Assembly (NCBI RefSeq): GCF_900105725.1
Contig: NZ_FNLM01000034.1
Span: forward strand, 1,798,001 to 1,862,000
DNA from: Gordonia westfalica
GTDB taxonomy: Bacteria > Actinomycetota > Actinomycetes > Mycobacteriales > Mycobacteriaceae
Direction of reading: 5' to 3'
DNA: 64,000 nt
Made by a program: the position numbers and the translations under genes. This document shows, in pieces, positions 62,754-64,000 of the stretch. The notes under the pieces were generated by a model. That model saw nothing but the letters and a program-made list of their open reading frames with translations, had not been told where the DNA came from and searched no databases. Every line of letters starts with the position of its first letter. The stretch's first letter is position 1.

Positions 62754-63953
62754 TCACGCGGTTTCGGCGGCGAACGCGTCGAGGGCGAAGAGCGCCAGTT
62801 CCCCGTCGGCGCCGGCGTCGGACTCGGGTTCGCCGACGACGGCGCGCAGGGCGCGTTCGATCAGGACCCGCTCCCCCTTGGTCGGGGTGTCGCGGACGTC
62901 CTCGATGAACGAGTTGATGATCTCGACATCGCTTCGGTCGCGGACCCGCGACCGGTAGTCGACGCCCGCGCCGGTGTGCGGACGGTCCCACTGCACGTGG
63001 ACGGCGTGCGGGAATCGCTCACGCAGGCGACGCATCGCGTCGAGCGGGCGCACCGTGTCGGTCAGGGTGACCTCGACGTAGTGGTCCTCAGCGGCGACGA
63101 ACTGTCCCGCGGTCAGCAGGTCGTCGAGAGTTCCGCGCAGTGAACTGAGTTCGCGGACGACGGGCAGTTCGTGGCGGCGGATCTCGGTGACGCCGTCGGC
63201 GTCGAGGTCGATGATCCACACCGCCTTGCGGTGGGTGCGCTCACCGAAGGAGTACGGCAGCAACGAGCCGCTGTAGCGCACCGTGTCGGTGACGCGCTGC
63301 GGGGAGTGCAGGTGCCCGAGGGCGACGTAGTCGACACCGGAGAAGGTCTCGGCGGGAACGGTTTCCACTCCCCCCACACTGATCGAACGCTCCGAGCCGG
63401 AGGCCGCGGCGCCGCTGACGAAGGCATGGGCGACGACGACAGATCGCGACTGCCGGGTTTCGAGATCGGCCCGGATGCGGTCCATCGCGGCGTCGAGGAC
63501 CGCCGTGTGGCCGCACACCTCCTCGACGCCGAGATGGCGTCTGGCGGTGTCGGGTTCGAGGTATGGGATGCCGTACACCGCGACCTCGCCGTACTCGTCG
63601 GAGAGGACGACCGGTTCGGCGATCGCATCGATCGAGGTCCGCAGGTGCAGGCCGCCGGCGGCGGCGAACGACGAGCCCGCACCGAGGCGCGTGGGTGAGT
63701 CGTGGTTGCCCGACGTCACGACGATCTGCGCCCCCGCGGCCGCGATCTCGGCCAGGCCGTCGTCGTAGACACGTACCGCGTCCGCCGAAGGCACCGAGCG
63801 GTCGTAGACGTCGCCGGCGACGATCACGGCGTCGGCCGACTCGGCGGCCACGAGTTCGGCCAGGTGACCCAGCGCGCGACGCTGGTCGGCGAGCAGGTCG
63901 ACACCATGGAACGTCCGGCCCAGGTGCCAGTCGGAGGTGTGCACGATCCGCAT
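62754..63953 (-). CDS. sbcD: Exonuclease subunit SbcD
   Basis: Mre11-type, Mn2+-dependent nuclease of 399 aa that acts with SbcC. Metallophosphoesterase motifs are complete: TSDWHLGRTF, AGDVYDRSVPSAD, VTSGNHDSPTRLG, VVVAHAFVSG and ALGHLHSPQ. A capping domain and a C-terminal helical part that binds the SbcC coiled coil follow (about 290-399). ATG 63953 is used. It is the first gene of the sbcDC pair; the last 47 bases of the window hold no gene. Confidence 0.96.
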   Translation of the reverse strand: MRIVHTSDWHLGRTFHGVDLLADQRRALGHLAELVAAESADAVIVAGDVYDRSVPSADAVRVYDDGLAEIAAAGAQIVVTSGNHDSPTRLGAGSSFAAAGGLHLRTSIDAIAEPVVLSDEYGEVAVYGIPYLEPDTARRHLGVEEVCGHTAVLDAAMDRIRADLETRQSRSVVVAHAFVSGAAASGSERSISVGGVETVPAETFSGVDYVALGHLHSPQRVTDTVRYSGSLLPYSFGERTHRKAVWIIDLDADGVTEIRRHELPVVRELSSLRGTLDDLLTAGQFVAAEDHYVEVTLTDTVRPLDAMRRLRERFPHAVHVQWDRPHTGAGVDYRSRVRDRSDVEIINSFIEDVRDTPTKGERVLIERALRAVVGEPESDAGADGELALFALDAFAAETA

Positions 63954-64000
63954 GCTGACAAACCTTACGGTCGGGCCCCGACAGATCGTGGGACGCGCGC

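Overview
The window is GC-rich, uses many GTG starts and leaderless promoters, and its gene order follows the Mycobacterium tuberculosis Rv1277-Rv1328 neighbourhood (sbcCD, argS-lysA-hom-thrC-thrB-rho, prfA-prmC-tsaC-wecA, the atp operon, murA, nucS, epimerase, thiolase, thioredoxin, glgB-glgE). A fused AtpFH (b/delta), NucS, a mycofactocin methyltransferase and an rRNA spacer without tRNAs all fit the order Mycobacteriales. Gordonia or a close relative is my best guess; the genus is inference.

Layout. 1-5805: end of a DinG-type helicase, then glgE-glgB (maltosyltransferase and branching enzyme, the alpha-glucan pathway). 5885-8885: minus-strand operon of a DUF3817 membrane protein, a thiamine-binding protein with an apparent CTG start, an MFS transporter and a thioredoxin-TPR protein. 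8947-15202: a frameshifted thiolase, methylmalonyl-CoA epimerase, a DivIVA-like coiled coil, NucS, a glutaminase-STAS protein and a universal stress protein. 15333-21300: a complete rrn operon on the minus strand (promoters near 21250 and 21050, then 16S, 23S, 5S), with a long processing stem around 23S.

21447-29613 is the most distinctive part: a mycofactocin-associated alcohol-oxidation module. It holds mftM (mycofactocin oligosaccharide methyltransferase) and, convergent to it, a minus-strand block of an NDMA-dependent methanol dehydrogenase (mno), a MoxR AAA+ ATPase, a CoxE-like VWA system split into two genes, a second iron-type alcohol dehydrogenase, a histidine kinase (mnoS) and a response regulator (mnoR). 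Every junction from moxR to the VWA gene and from the second dehydrogenase to mnoR is a four-base stop/start overlap. A 24-bp perfect palindrome lies upstream of mno and a 16-bp stem-loop lies between mno and moxR.

29765-46284: murA (Asp117 form), a cobalamin adenosyltransferase, a DUF2550 protein, the complete ATP synthase operon (subunit I, a, c, b, b-delta fusion, alpha, gamma, beta, epsilon), wecA, an SHMT paralogue, tsaC, prmC, prfA and rpmE. 46567-63953: a CysJ-like reductase followed by a HemS-like protein, rho with a long leader, the thr/lys operon from argS to thrB, DUF3105 and DUF305 proteins, tRNA-Arg(CCG), and sbcC-sbcD. Two related nested palindromes (5806-5883 and 59554-59629) sit downstream of convergent genes. 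No CRISPR array, prophage or insertion sequence was seen.
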